A DNA stretch of 64,000 bases from Candidatus Aenigmatarchaeota archaeon. Lineage in GTDB: Archaea > Aenigmatarchaeota > Aenigmatarchaeia > QMZS01. The stretch is taken from positions 1 to 64,000 of the forward strand of contig JAFGCN010000027.1 of assembly GCA_016932615.1 (NCBI GenBank), in the 5' to 3' direction. Of the stretch, positions 6,895 to 15,722 are shown piece by piece; the stretch's first letter is position 1; every line of letters starts with the position of its first letter. Position numbers and translations under genes: made by a program. Below the pieces are notes generated by a model. The model made no database searches. It saw only the letters and a program-made list of their open reading frames with translations, and was not told the origin of the DNA.

Positions 6895-9547
6895 AAAATT
6901 CCTCAGGAAAGGCCGGATTCAGAAAGGCCAGTGGTACATAATCGCCGCAGTTCTGTTTTCATATTCGCTCCTGACTTTTTTCAGCATCTTCAACAGCTAT
7001 TCCCAGATAGATTACACCTCAATTGTGCGAAGGGACGAAGATCTACTTTATTACAATATCTTCACAGGTCTGGAGCACATAACGCAAACTACTTATTCGG
7101 AAAACCGCCAGGGGGACCTGTCGGATTACGCGCAAATGGTGAGGGGAAACCTCCTTGGCAAGGGGGTTCTATTCAACTATGAGCTTAAAAGCATCGGTGG
7201 GCTGATAAACATAAAAAATTTTGAGATGTATGGAAAAGACATCCGGCTTGGCGAGATTTCGCAGAGCAATTCAGGTTCCGATGAATGCACGGTTTTGGGC
7301 TCCTATTGCGAAGGTGACACGAAATGGACGTGCGGCGATTTTGGCTCTGGGTACTTTGAGCTTATAAGCGACACCTGCTCTGGCGACTGCTCATGCCAGT
7401 GCGGAGGTTATGGAGTTACAGAAGCGGGACATTGTGATGATGGCATAGACAACGATTGCGATGGCCGGACAGATTATGCAGACAGCAGCGAGTGCAGTTA
7501 CACGGAGCTTTGCAATGTTCCCGGTGATGAGGATAATGACGGCAAATCGGACTGCTACGATGAGGAGTGTGCGGGGAAGAATGATTCTTCTGGATGGGTC
7601 TGTTGCCCGGGTGGGGTCTCGCAGTGTGTCCAGGACGACTGCATTGTCGAAAATTGTAATTCATCCAAGCAGTGCGAATATGTCAATCGGCTCAAATGTG
7701 CCTATGACGAGTGTACCGGGCAGGGAAGGTGCGAATCGGCTGGGGGGAACTGCGCCGACCCTGATCTGAGCCCTACTGTCTGCACGGACTGCTATTCTGG
7801 GACATGGGACCCGATACAGATGAAGTGTTGTGGGGATGACCCGACAGACAATTGGTGCAATACGGGCAACGGCTCGTGCGTGAATGGAGTCTGGACTTCA
7901 TTCCACTGCAATGACCTGGTTCAGAACTGCGACGAAACAGGGCTTAACTGCGGCGGCAGCTACTGCGGGCACTGCGGGCTTCCTGGATATGCCTATAAGA
8001 TGCCAGTTTACATCAGTAATCTTGGAACCTCTGGCCTGACCAATTATCAGGTTCGCCTCGAAGTGCCTCGTGCAAGTGCCATGCAAGCCGATTTTGACGA
8101 TGTGCGCTTTACGCTTTCGGACGGTTTTACGCTTGTCGACTACTGGCGGGAAAGCGCCAGCATGGGATCTTCTGGAACCCTTTACCTCGCGTATGATGAT
8201 GGAGTAAGGTGTTACCTGAACGATCAGATGGTTGTAAATGTGCTTTCGGAAGCTCATGGGCCCGGTTGGTGGAACAAGCAGGTGGATGTTTCAAGTGCCC
8301 TGCAATCCGGGGAAAACACTCTTGCCTGCTGGGTTGCAAATGGAGGTGAGAACACGGGCACTGTCCAGGGGGGCCTTGACCTTAAGCTGGTTGTTGATGG
8401 GAGGACAGTAATCGCCCAGTCGGATGATGATTCAAGCGCGTCTACAAAGGATTCCAGTTGTTCTTCAAACCCTTCCTTCAAGTATTATACCTGCAGCCAT
8501 CCGTGCGAGCCGACAAACTGGTACAAGAAGGCCTACGATGACTCTGCTTGGAATACCGGCTATGGGCCTTTTGCTCCAACATCCACCTGGGGATGCGCGA
8601 ATGCGCTGACTTCTGCCCCGGATGATGTCTTTATCAGGAAAAAATTCACTTTGGGCGCCGTATTCTGGGTAGAGGTTCCCTCGATTCCTTCCAGCGGCTC
8701 GTCAACTTCAACTAAGTGCTGTTCGGCGTCTGAAGGAGGCACCTGCACTGCGACCTGTCCGGCAGGCACGACTGTATCGCAAGTAAAGTATATAAAGTAC
8801 GGTGCATCTGCCTGCAGCAATCTTGGTGCCTGTGATAGTTCTGCGGGCGCAAGTTGTGCCGGCCAGCCAAACTGCATTGGGCAAAGTTCGTGCACCTGGA
8901 CTTTTAACAATGCCAACTGTGGCGATACCTGCTATGGCTATGTAAAGACGGGATACCTTACTGTTGTTTGCAGCAGCCCTGCAACCACGAACACGACAAT
9001 CTATATGTATTATGGGAATGCCACCGTAAGCACGACAAGTAATTTTGCAGGCACATTTGATTCCCTGCCCGACTGGAAGACTATCTGGACGCGTACTCAG
9101 AACAGTGCTTGTTCTGGACCTTCCGGTTGGACAAATGTCGGCTATGACGACTCCCCATGGACTGCAATTACGGATGTTTCTGCGGACTTTTGGAACCAGT
9201 GTGAGGATTGCGACATGTATATCCGGACGAAAATTATGTTGCCTTCGGTTTCTGCATCGACTATCTCAGTTTTAAGCGACGACGGCCAGTGGGTTTATGC
9301 CGGTGACGGCACATACATACGAAATTGCGGTTGCGGCAGTTGCCATTGCCCTGGAACATGCAGTTCCTCTGCAACAATTACCTCAGGCCTTCGGGTTGGC
9401 GAGAATGCAATTGCAATATGGTGTACTGAGCACCAGGTGGCTGAAACCTGTTCAGTTACTGCCTGGAATGTCCCCAATGCCAGAGTCCGCAAATACGCTT
9501 CGCCTGAGCCCACATACGCCTATGGGCCTGCGGAATACCTTGGCTAG
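6872..9547 (+). CDS. Large cysteine-rich surface protein with split DUF2341, jelly-roll and SUEL-lectin-like domains
   Basis: About 891 residues. Positions below are counted from the alternative ATG at 6860. Residues 20-47 form a pilin-like N-terminal helix after a basic stretch (KGRIQKGQWYIIAA), so the protein is probably inserted in or carried across the membrane. Residues 140-375 are cysteine-rich with a MopE-like CDDGIDNDCDG motif (192-202) and acidic DEDNDGKSDC. A DUF2341-like domain starts at YAYKMPVYISN (378) and reaches DVRFTLSDGF and VDYWRES (426-432). It appears to resume at VFWVEVPSIPSSGS (601-614) and end at TTIYMYYGN (712-720). The gaps hold a jelly-roll-like region (about 441-599) and a SUEL-lectin-like domain (about 619-706; CPAGTTV, KYGASAC, CGDTCYGYVKTGYLTVVC). 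A second jelly-roll follows (about 735-890). Predicted role: extracellular carbohydrate binding. Confidence 0.7.
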   Translation: MSRFTGFKKFLRKGRIQKGQWYIIAAVLFSYSLLTFFSIFNSYSQIDYTSIVRRDEDLLYYNIFTGLEHITQTTYSENRQGDLSDYAQMVRGNLLGKGVLFNYELKSIGGLINIKNFEMYGKDIRLGEISQSNSGSDECTVLGSYCEGDTKWTCGDFGSGYFELISDTCSGDCSCQCGGYGVTEAGHCDDGIDNDCDGRTDYADSSECSYTELCNVPGDEDNDGKSDCYDEECAGKNDSSGWVCCPGGVSQCVQDDCIVENCNSSKQCEYVNRLKCAYDECTGQGRCESAGGNCADPDLSPTVCTDCYSGTWDPIQMKCCGDDPTDNWCNTGNGSCVNGVWTSFHCNDLVQNCDETGLNCGGSYCGHCGLPGYAYKMPVYISNLGTSGLTNYQVRLEVPRASAMQADFDDVRFTLSDGFTLVDYWRESASMGSSGTLYLAYDDGVRCYLNDQMVVNVLSEAHGPGWWNKQVDVSSALQSGENTLACWVANGGENTGTVQGGLDLKLVVDGRTVIAQSDDDSSASTKDSSCSSNPSFKYYTCSHPCEPTNWYKKAYDDSAWNTGYGPFAPTSTWGCANALTSAPDDVFIRKKFTLGAVFWVEVPSIPSSGSSTSTKCCSASEGGTCTATCPAGTTVSQVKYIKYGASACSNLGACDSSAGASCAGQPNCIGQSSCTWTFNNANCGDTCYGYVKTGYLTVVCSSPATTNTTIYMYYGNATVSTTSNFAGTFDSLPDWKTIWTRTQNSACSGPSGWTNVGYDDSPWTAITDVSADFWNQCEDCDMYIRTKIMLPSVSASTISVLSDDGQWVYAGDGTYIRNCGCGSCHCPGTCSSSATITSGLRVGENAIAIWCTEHQVAETCSVTAWNVPNARVRKYASPEPTYAYGPAEYLG

Positions 9548-9590
9548 TGACAGATAATTTAGTTTTAGTATTCAAACCATTGAAGTGTGG

Positions 9591-11921
9591 CTACAGGTGG
9601 CCTTGAGCGCTGAGTTCTCCTTCACACAACTTTACCGATTTAGCCCTTGAAATCATCTTCACATCCGTTTCGATTTTTTTGATTCTCTCAAGGTCTTCTT
9701 TAGGGAGCGATACCTCGACCATTTCGACTTCCTTTCCAAGGGACACTTGCTTCGAGATTTTCCATTTTCTCACCTCGGATATTGCCTTCTTAAGGGCTTC
9801 CCCAGTTTTCAGGGATTCCTCGTCGAACACTTCTATGCTTGGGAATCTTCTCTGGTGAATCGAGTCTTCCTCTTCCTTTTCCGAGAAAAGCTCAGAGTAG
9901 ATGGAGTCGGTTATGTAAGGGAAGAATGGGGCAAGCATTTCTATTACGGACAGCAGGACTGTGTAAAGAGTTGACTTTGCGCCTGCCGCGTCCATGTCCT
10001 GGTAAATCCTATATTTGATGAACTCAAGGTAATAATCGCAGAATTCCGACACGAAGAACTGCTCGGTTTCAAGCATTGCTTTTGAGATTTCATAGTCCTC
10101 AAGGTGTTTTTTCACCCTTTCATTTGTCTCCTTGAGCCGCGACAGTATCCAGAGGTCAACTGGCATCAGTTTTGGGTTTTCTGTCTTTTCCATCATCTGC
10201 GAGCAGAACCTTGCAGAGTTCCATAGCTTTATCAGCAGGTATTCCCCTCTCTTAATCTGGTCTTCAGAGTAGATAATGTTCGAGCCGGGGGTTGCAAGGT
10301 ATGTCCAGTACCTTACCGCGTCAACAGGATACTTTTCAAGAAGCTCCTTTGCAGTAACATAATTTCCAAGCGATTTTGACATTTTCTTTCCGTCTGCCCC
10401 CAAAACCATTCCATTTATGAGGCAGTTTTCATATGGCCTTTTGCCTAGCCACATAAGGTGCCTAAGCATCAGGTAATAGTCCCATGTCCTGATTATGTCG
10501 CTTCCGTTTGGCTGGAGGTCTGCCGGGTACATCTTGTCAAATTCTCCCTTAAGTGAGCAGATGTAGGCAATAGTGACTGAAGAGTCCATCCAGGTATCAA
10601 GCGTGTTTGTCTCTCCCCTCATAAGAGAGCCGCACTTGCATTTTATCTCCCTAGTGTCTGTTGCGGGGTCGACAGGAAGCTCCTCGGCTTTAGGCAGGTA
10701 AAGCTCTCCGCACCGTGGGCAGTACCAGACCGGGATGGGCGTGCCGTAAACCTTTTTTCTCGAGATGCACCAGTCCCAGTTCATGTTGTTTGTCCAGTCT
10801 ATCTGGCGGTGCTGCATGTAATCAGGAATCCAGTTGACTTTCTTTGTCTCCTCGATAACCTTGTCCTTGAATTTTGTGGCAGCTACAAACCACTGCTCCC
10901 TGCTCAGTATTTCTATTGGCTTGTGGCACCTCCAGCAGGTTCCTACCTTTTGCTGCAAGGGCTCGATTTTTGTTACAAGCCCTTTTTCCTTAAGGTCTGC
11001 AAGAATTTTCTCCTTTGCTTCTGCTGTAGTGAGCCCTTTGTAGGGTTCGACAACCATTTTCCCCTCTTCGTCGATGCTCTCGATTATCGGAAGATTGTTT
11101 GACAAAATCCACTCGACATCCTGCTTGTCGCCAAAAGCGCAAATCATTACGACCCCTGTTCCAAACTTTGGGTCTACCTCTTTTGAGGCAATAATCTTTA
11201 CCTGCCGCCCAAATATCGGGACTTTTATTTTCTTTCCGACAAGCTCTGGCCTATCTTCAGGGTTTACCGCGACAGCGACGCAGCTTGCCATCAGCTCAGG
11301 CCGGGTTGTTGCAATCTCCACCTTTTCCCCGCCTTCTGCTTCGAAAATTATGTAGCTGATTTTTGTCGCCCTTTCAGCATACTCTACCTCAGCGTCGGAT
11401 ATGGCAGTGCTGCAGGTAGTGCAGAAGTTTACCGGGTGCTTTGCCTGGTAGATGTACCCCTTTTTCTGGAGGTCAAGGAAGGATTTTTGCACGTGCTTGA
11501 TGTAATTGGGGTCAGATGTTCGAAATTCGCTTGACCAGTCGATAGAGGAGCCAAGCTTTATTATCATCTCTTTCATCCCGGAAATATTTTTCTCGGACCA
11601 GTCCCTGCACATCTTTCTCCACAAAGTTCTTTCGACCTCGTGGGCTTTCTTTCCAAAGGCCATCTCGACTTTTACCTCGGTTGGCATCCCATGGACGTCC
11701 CAGCCCTGGGCAAAGAAAACATCCTTTCCGCTCATTCTCTGGAACCTTGCAATCGCATCCATCCATGTCCAGTTAAGCGTGTTTCCCAGGTGAAGCTCGC
11801 CTGAGGGGTATGGCGGAGGGGAGTCAATCACGTATTTTTCGCCCTTGTTTTTGAAGTTTGAAACCTCAAGCTTCTCCCATTTTTTAATGAGTTCCGGGTT
11901 CTCCTTGTAAGATTTATCCAT
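9591..11921 (-). CDS. valS: Valyl-tRNA synthetase
   Basis: A 776-residue class I aminoacyl-tRNA synthetase that charges tRNA-Val. The opening SPPPYPSGELHLGN (about residues 34-47) carries the HIGH-type signature as HLGN and the archaeal ValRS form of the surrounding sequence; the second signature is KKMSKSLGN near residue 545. An editing (CP1) domain with ATTRPE lies between them. Zinc-ribbon cysteines appear as CWRCHKP, CPRCG and CKCGS. The C-terminal part has the anticodon-binding helical domain. The start at 11921 is the ATG just before the conserved N-terminus. The strand and spacing suggest its own transcript. Confidence 0.95.
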   Translation of the reverse strand: MDKSYKENPELIKKWEKLEVSNFKNKGEKYVIDSPPPYPSGELHLGNTLNWTWMDAIARFQRMSGKDVFFAQGWDVHGMPTEVKVEMAFGKKAHEVERTLWRKMCRDWSEKNISGMKEMIIKLGSSIDWSSEFRTSDPNYIKHVQKSFLDLQKKGYIYQAKHPVNFCTTCSTAISDAEVEYAERATKISYIIFEAEGGEKVEIATTRPELMASCVAVAVNPEDRPELVGKKIKVPIFGRQVKIIASKEVDPKFGTGVVMICAFGDKQDVEWILSNNLPIIESIDEEGKMVVEPYKGLTTAEAKEKILADLKEKGLVTKIEPLQQKVGTCWRCHKPIEILSREQWFVAATKFKDKVIEETKKVNWIPDYMQHRQIDWTNNMNWDWCISRKKVYGTPIPVWYCPRCGELYLPKAEELPVDPATDTREIKCKCGSLMRGETNTLDTWMDSSVTIAYICSLKGEFDKMYPADLQPNGSDIIRTWDYYLMLRHLMWLGKRPYENCLINGMVLGADGKKMSKSLGNYVTAKELLEKYPVDAVRYWTYLATPGSNIIYSEDQIKRGEYLLIKLWNSARFCSQMMEKTENPKLMPVDLWILSRLKETNERVKKHLEDYEISKAMLETEQFFVSEFCDYYLEFIKYRIYQDMDAAGAKSTLYTVLLSVIEMLAPFFPYITDSIYSELFSEKEEEDSIHQRRFPSIEVFDEESLKTGEALKKAISEVRKWKISKQVSLGKEVEMVEVSLPKEDLERIKKIETDVKMISRAKSVKLCEGELSAQGHL

Positions 11922-11995
11922 AAATTATTGCTGATTAAAGCTTTTTTAGGTCAGTTTCTGGAAGAGGCCCCTCTCTGAGACGGATATATGGGTTT

Positions 11996-13432
11996 TCAGG
12001 ATTTTGCTGACTCATAGAACATTTTTCTTACCCCTCTCCATTCCGGGCCTGTGCAACTGTCTAGCACCTTGAGTATTTCTGGCCCCTGGCCGTTGTAGCC
12101 GTGCCGGTCCAGGTAAGTCCTGCATAGTCTAGAAAACTCTTCGTCACCGGTGGACAGGGCTTCTGTTTTTAATTTTCTTAGGTCATAACTTGCTAAATGA
12201 CTACCCGTGGCTTCCAAACGGTATTCCAGAGCTAGTCTTGCCAGAGGATATATCCTGGATATGATTTCTGGGTTTCCCGGTGAGGGCGGTGAGATGAGGG
12301 GCTCTGAAACCTTAGGGCTTTCTCCCAATGCAGGTTTAGTCTTTCGAGACCGTCTTCTTTTTATGGGTTCATTGGTGGGGGAAGTACTGAGGTTTAAAGG
12401 CATAAGCTTCTCTGGTGGCTGACTCGCACGTCTTGGAATATCCTGATAGAGGTCACTTTCCGGGTGCTCTGGCGTGAGAGTTGGTGCTGGGCTTAGTGGG
12501 GTTTCTTGTTGATCGAGCCGCTCTCTGTACTTTTTCCGAAACTCGGCATTTCTCGATGAGCTTCCGGTTCCCTGTGCAGTTCCGGTGTGGAAGCGATCTA
12601 GAAGTGAAGCGGCAGGGTCAACATCTAGCGGGCCATACAGGCTTCCTGACTGCTGAACTACTGACCTTCTTGCTATTTGGTCGTTTGCAACCCCCATAGA
12701 TTTTCCCGGGTCTTCGTATGGCTTAATATCAATTATGCTTTTGCCACTTTTCTGAAGTTCCCTAAGCCGAAGTTCTCTTGCGGCGCTTCCTGTGCTAGTC
12801 GCAGAAAAACCGCCAAGATGTCTTTTTAGCAGCGGGCTTTCCGGGTCGAATGTCGGGTATGCATACAAGCTATTCATGAATTGTACAGAACCTCTTGCCT
12901 TGGGGTCTTTTGCGGGACCAAGAGATTTTCCCGGGTCGCCATATTCTTTGAATTTGATTTGGGCGATTTCTGCATTTGAACTTACAGGTGTCTCTTGAGC
13001 TTTTTTCAAGTCAACCTGGGTTTGGGGGGTTCGCTTAATTCTTGGCTTCTGGGGGGGTGTTTTTCTCTTTTTTACAGGTTTGGTTTCTTTCCCCCCTCCA
13101 TTCAATTCTTGCATATGCTCTTCGTATATGCTTCTTCCCAGTAGGGTCATGGGGTCTTCGCGAAGTGCTTTATAAGGCGTACGCCCATTCCTCCACATAA
13201 AATCTTCCAGCGACTCCTGCTCATAGTCAGGCCCACGCAGCAATGTGTGGTCCAGGCCCATCTCGTAAGCAGCGCCTTGCATAAGGCCTTCAAAGAAGGT
13301 TTTCGGCCCATTGAGTTTTTCTTGTATGTCCAAAGGGTAATGTCTTGCAATTCTTTGGGCCTTATCGACTGTTTTCTCGGACATAGGAAGGGCAGGCATC
13401 CTAAGGAATTCAGCCATTTCGGCATCCAGCAC
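11996..13432 (-). CDS. C-terminal part of a frameshifted repeat protein
   Basis: This frame carries about 480 residues of a protein whose first 140 residues lie upstream in another frame (13441-13860). Residues up to about 110 are helical and globular-looking. Then come a Lys/Pro-rich linker (TKPVKKRKTPPQKPRIKR) and two copies of a roughly 65-residue repeat: YGDPGKSLGPAKD...SLYAYPTFDPES and YEDPGKSMGVAND...SLYGPLDVDPAA. A second Pro-rich linker and a helical C-terminal domain (from about residue 395) follow. No family is recognised. The nominal start at 13432 is a GTG inside the apparent continuous protein, not a convincing start. Whether this is a pseudogene, a sequencing error or programmed frameshifting cannot be decided here. 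Confidence 0.6.
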   Translation of the reverse strand: MLDAEMAEFLRMPALPMSEKTVDKAQRIARHYPLDIQEKLNGPKTFFEGLMQGAAYEMGLDHTLLRGPDYEQESLEDFMWRNGRTPYKALREDPMTLLGRSIYEEHMQELNGGGKETKPVKKRKTPPQKPRIKRTPQTQVDLKKAQETPVSSNAEIAQIKFKEYGDPGKSLGPAKDPKARGSVQFMNSLYAYPTFDPESPLLKRHLGGFSATSTGSAARELRLRELQKSGKSIIDIKPYEDPGKSMGVANDQIARRSVVQQSGSLYGPLDVDPAASLLDRFHTGTAQGTGSSSRNAEFRKKYRERLDQQETPLSPAPTLTPEHPESDLYQDIPRRASQPPEKLMPLNLSTSPTNEPIKRRRSRKTKPALGESPKVSEPLISPPSPGNPEIISRIYPLARLALEYRLEATGSHLASYDLRKLKTEALSTGDEEFSRLCRTYLDRHGYNGQGPEILKVLDSCTGPEWRGVRKMFYESAKS

Positions 13433-13440
13433 AAGAGATC

Positions 13441-13860
13441 GGGGCTCATCATCACCATGTCCTCATTTACAATAAGCCCAAATTTATCGAGGGTATGTTC
13501 TATATCCCGGTCGGGGTTTTCTCGTTTTGAACTAATGAGCTTCTTGCCATCACGGGCGGTGTAAAGAAGGAATTTTGTTGTATTAATGGGACCATCTTCC
13601 AGAAATTCATCAAAACCCCTCAGCTCACGGACGAATTGGCCTAAGGGAGAAGCTCCTGAGCTATAGGTAGCCCTTGCTTGTTCAATGCCGTAAAGTTCTG
13701 TTAGGGTGGTTGCATTGTTGACACGGTCCGAATAAAGCCTTCTGGTGCTTTCCTTGGGTTGATGCCAGTAAAAATCTATTTCTTTCGGTGCCCCTGTAGT
13801 GGATATGGTGCTCTTTGGAGGATTTGGCATAGTTGCAATCTGTCTGCTGCTTAGCACCAT
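13441..13860 (-). CDS. N-terminal part of the same frameshifted protein
   Basis: From the ATG at 13860 the frame reads MVLSSRQIATMPNPPKSTIS and gives about 140 plausible residues, ending with DKFGLIVNEDMVMMSP. It then runs on for 98 residues of cysteine- and tryptophan-rich sequence that look like a wrong frame. The neighbouring frame takes over at RSLVLDAEMAEFLRMP. The switch point is a run of four C (GAGCCCCGAT on the coding strand, about 13450); one extra C would restore a single frame of about 620 residues. The function is unknown; there is no signal peptide. Confidence 0.55.
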
Positions 13861-13947
13861 AATAATCCAAATGAAAACTGTAAATACTTGGAGGTAGTTT
13901 CAGATTTTAAAACTGGCTGATTTTTTGCCTCTCCAAGAGAGATTCCC

Positions 13948-14418
13948 TTAATTTGGGGGAGCATCCTGCCGGGGGCTTGCTTCAGGCGTTTTGGTTTGCT
14001 CTGCAGGCCCCTCTTCCTTCTTTTCGGATATTCCCGAGAACCGGATTTTCTCCGGCGCAATAGTCATCTGCACTTCCCCTTTCTCGTTTGCCCTGGAAAT
14101 GAGGGCGACTTCGTAAAAGCACGTGACAGTTACCGTGAAGTCGTTTACCACGAAGTTTTTCACCTTTCCCGCGAAGTTGTTTGCGTAGCAGTAAATGTCC
14201 AAAAGCGGCTTTCCATCCATTTCTGAGATGACCCCCTCGATGATGCCGTCTCCGCCGTCCACGATTTTGTTTTCCCCCTCCATCACCTTGAGATTGCCAA
14301 AGCCCCTCAGGGTGCCTGAGGTAATCTCGTGCACTTCGATGGCGTTCTGGAGGTCATTTAAGCTTTCATTTCCGGAGAGTTTTATAAATAAGGTATCCCG
14401 CTCCTTCGCAGATATCAT
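13948..14418 (-). CDS. PPC/DUF296-like protein
   Basis: A 156-residue protein. Residues 8-120 resemble the PPC (DUF296) fold: LFIKLSGNESLNDLQNAI, then ITSGTLRGFGNLKV with the Gly-rich turn typical of the family, and later IYCYANNF and VTVTCFYEVALIS strands. The C-terminal 25 residues are a Pro/Glu-rich tail. Prokaryotic PPC proteins form trimers and are often called DNA-binding by analogy with plant AT-hook proteins, but their role is poorly known. The assignment rests on pattern only. A TATA-like TTTATA about 20 bp before the ATG suggests its own leaderless transcript. Confidence 0.5.
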   Translation of the reverse strand: MISAKERDTLFIKLSGNESLNDLQNAIEVHEITSGTLRGFGNLKVMEGENKIVDGGDGIIEGVISEMDGKPLLDIYCYANNFAGKVKNFVVNDFTVTVTCFYEVALISRANEKGEVQMTIAPEKIRFSGISEKKEEGPAEQTKTPEASPRQDAPPN

Positions 14419-14612
14419 AATATAGCTTCCTATAAATACAATGCAGTGTTTTGCCAGAAATTAGTTGGTGCTGAAAAGGCCTTATGGGCAAATAGGGTCT
14501 TGCTCCTTCATTTTACGAGAGTGTTTTGGAATTGATGAGAGAATGCTTCCTATAGCATCGTTTCTTTCAAGGTGCAATTTTCAACCAAAAATCAGGCCTC
14601 TTGGCATTAACC

Positions 14613-15599
14613 CTAACTAAAGTGCCGATAGAGGTCTTGCCAATAGACTTCTCCGTCTTTTGCAATCAGCGTGTCTCCCAAGTATATTTCCCCGCCCTTA
14701 AAATCTTTGCTTATAAGCCCTACATTGCATTTGCCTTTTAACCCCAGATATCTCTTTTTGTCCGTCAGGTCTATTATCTTGCCTTCGATGGTTATTTTTC
14801 CACCCGTCATTCCCGCCCCAATTTGAGGGCCAGCATTTTCCGATACAAGTAAATTTCCCTTTACGAGTATTTCTCCACCGCTCATGTCGCGCCCCAGAGA
14901 ATGAGCATCTCCTTCAACAAGCACATGTCCACCCTTCATTCTGCTCACGTCGTCTGCTTTGCCGTTGACAGTTATTCTTCCGCCTTTCATTTGATTGCCC
15001 AATTTATGCCCCGTGTTCCCATTCACGGTGATTTCTCCTCCAGTCATCAATTGGCCAACATTCACGGACGCATTTCCTTCCAGAATTATTTTCCCCCCAC
15101 TCATCCTATATCCTAAATCGTGGAGGATATTCCCTCCCGGATTAATAACTTTAATTGTTCCTTCAGAAGTATTCATGCCAAAATAGCACCAGTCATGAAG
15201 GAAAATATTCTTTGATAGATACTGGGCTAGCTGGTTTTCAAAGGTACCGCTTGGCGGTATCTCCAGAGTGATAGTTTCGCTATCTTTGCAGTTGTTTATA
15301 AGGCAGGACAGATAAATTCCATCCTCTTGAATATGTTTCCAGTTTCCACCAATCTTCCGGGCGACGATGGGGATTCTTTCAGGAGGCAAATCTGTAGAGT
15401 ACAATAAGTCCTTAGCGTTATCATAAAATGTGGCAACTTCAGCTTCCTCAAGGCCTCTCCCCCAAACGGGTCTAATTTCCTCTTCCAACATGTACTTTCT
15501 GAGCTCTCCCCTCCATTTAGAATAGTTCTGAAGCACTTCTCTTTCCTTAAGGCGGCTGGAAATGCCTTCTGTTAATCCCCCATATGTTTTGCTGGACAT
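14613..15599 (-). CDS. GXGXG beta-helix protein (GltB-C / FwdC-like domain)
   Basis: A 328-residue protein. Residues about 150-300 contain at least six turns of the motif M-x-GG-x-I-x-V-x-G (for example MSGGKIILEG, MTGGEITVNG, MKGGRITVNG, MSGGEILVKG and MTGGKITIEG), which folds as a right-handed beta-helix. This is the GXGXG domain found at the C-terminus of the glutamate synthase alpha subunit and in formylmethanofuran dehydrogenase subunit C. Here it is attached to a roughly 140-residue N-terminal helical region of unknown kind, and no glutamate synthase or Fwd gene is nearby. It is therefore a stand-alone scaffold or assembly protein of unknown function. Confidence 0.75.
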   Translation of the reverse strand: MSSKTYGGLTEGISSRLKEREVLQNYSKWRGELRKYMLEEEIRPVWGRGLEEAEVATFYDNAKDLLYSTDLPPERIPIVARKIGGNWKHIQEDGIYLSCLINNCKDSETITLEIPPSGTFENQLAQYLSKNIFLHDWCYFGMNTSEGTIKVINPGGNILHDLGYRMSGGKIILEGNASVNVGQLMTGGEITVNGNTGHKLGNQMKGGRITVNGKADDVSRMKGGHVLVEGDAHSLGRDMSGGEILVKGNLLVSENAGPQIGAGMTGGKITIEGKIIDLTDKKRYLGLKGKCNVGLISKDFKGGEIYLGDTLIAKDGEVYWQDLYRHFS

Positions 15600-15722
15600 A
15601 TACGATAACTACACAAAAATGATTAATACTCATATTTGCAAGACTCTGGCGCCTATGCGCATTCTGGCTTGAAACCAGCGGGCTAAAAAGTAGCTTGCTA
15701 TATTAAAATCCCCATTTTTATT

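Noticed and set aside
13147-13440. Continuation of the N-terminal frame past the C run
   Set aside because: It turns into Cys/Trp-rich sequence without globular pattern, while the other frame looks coding across the same bases.
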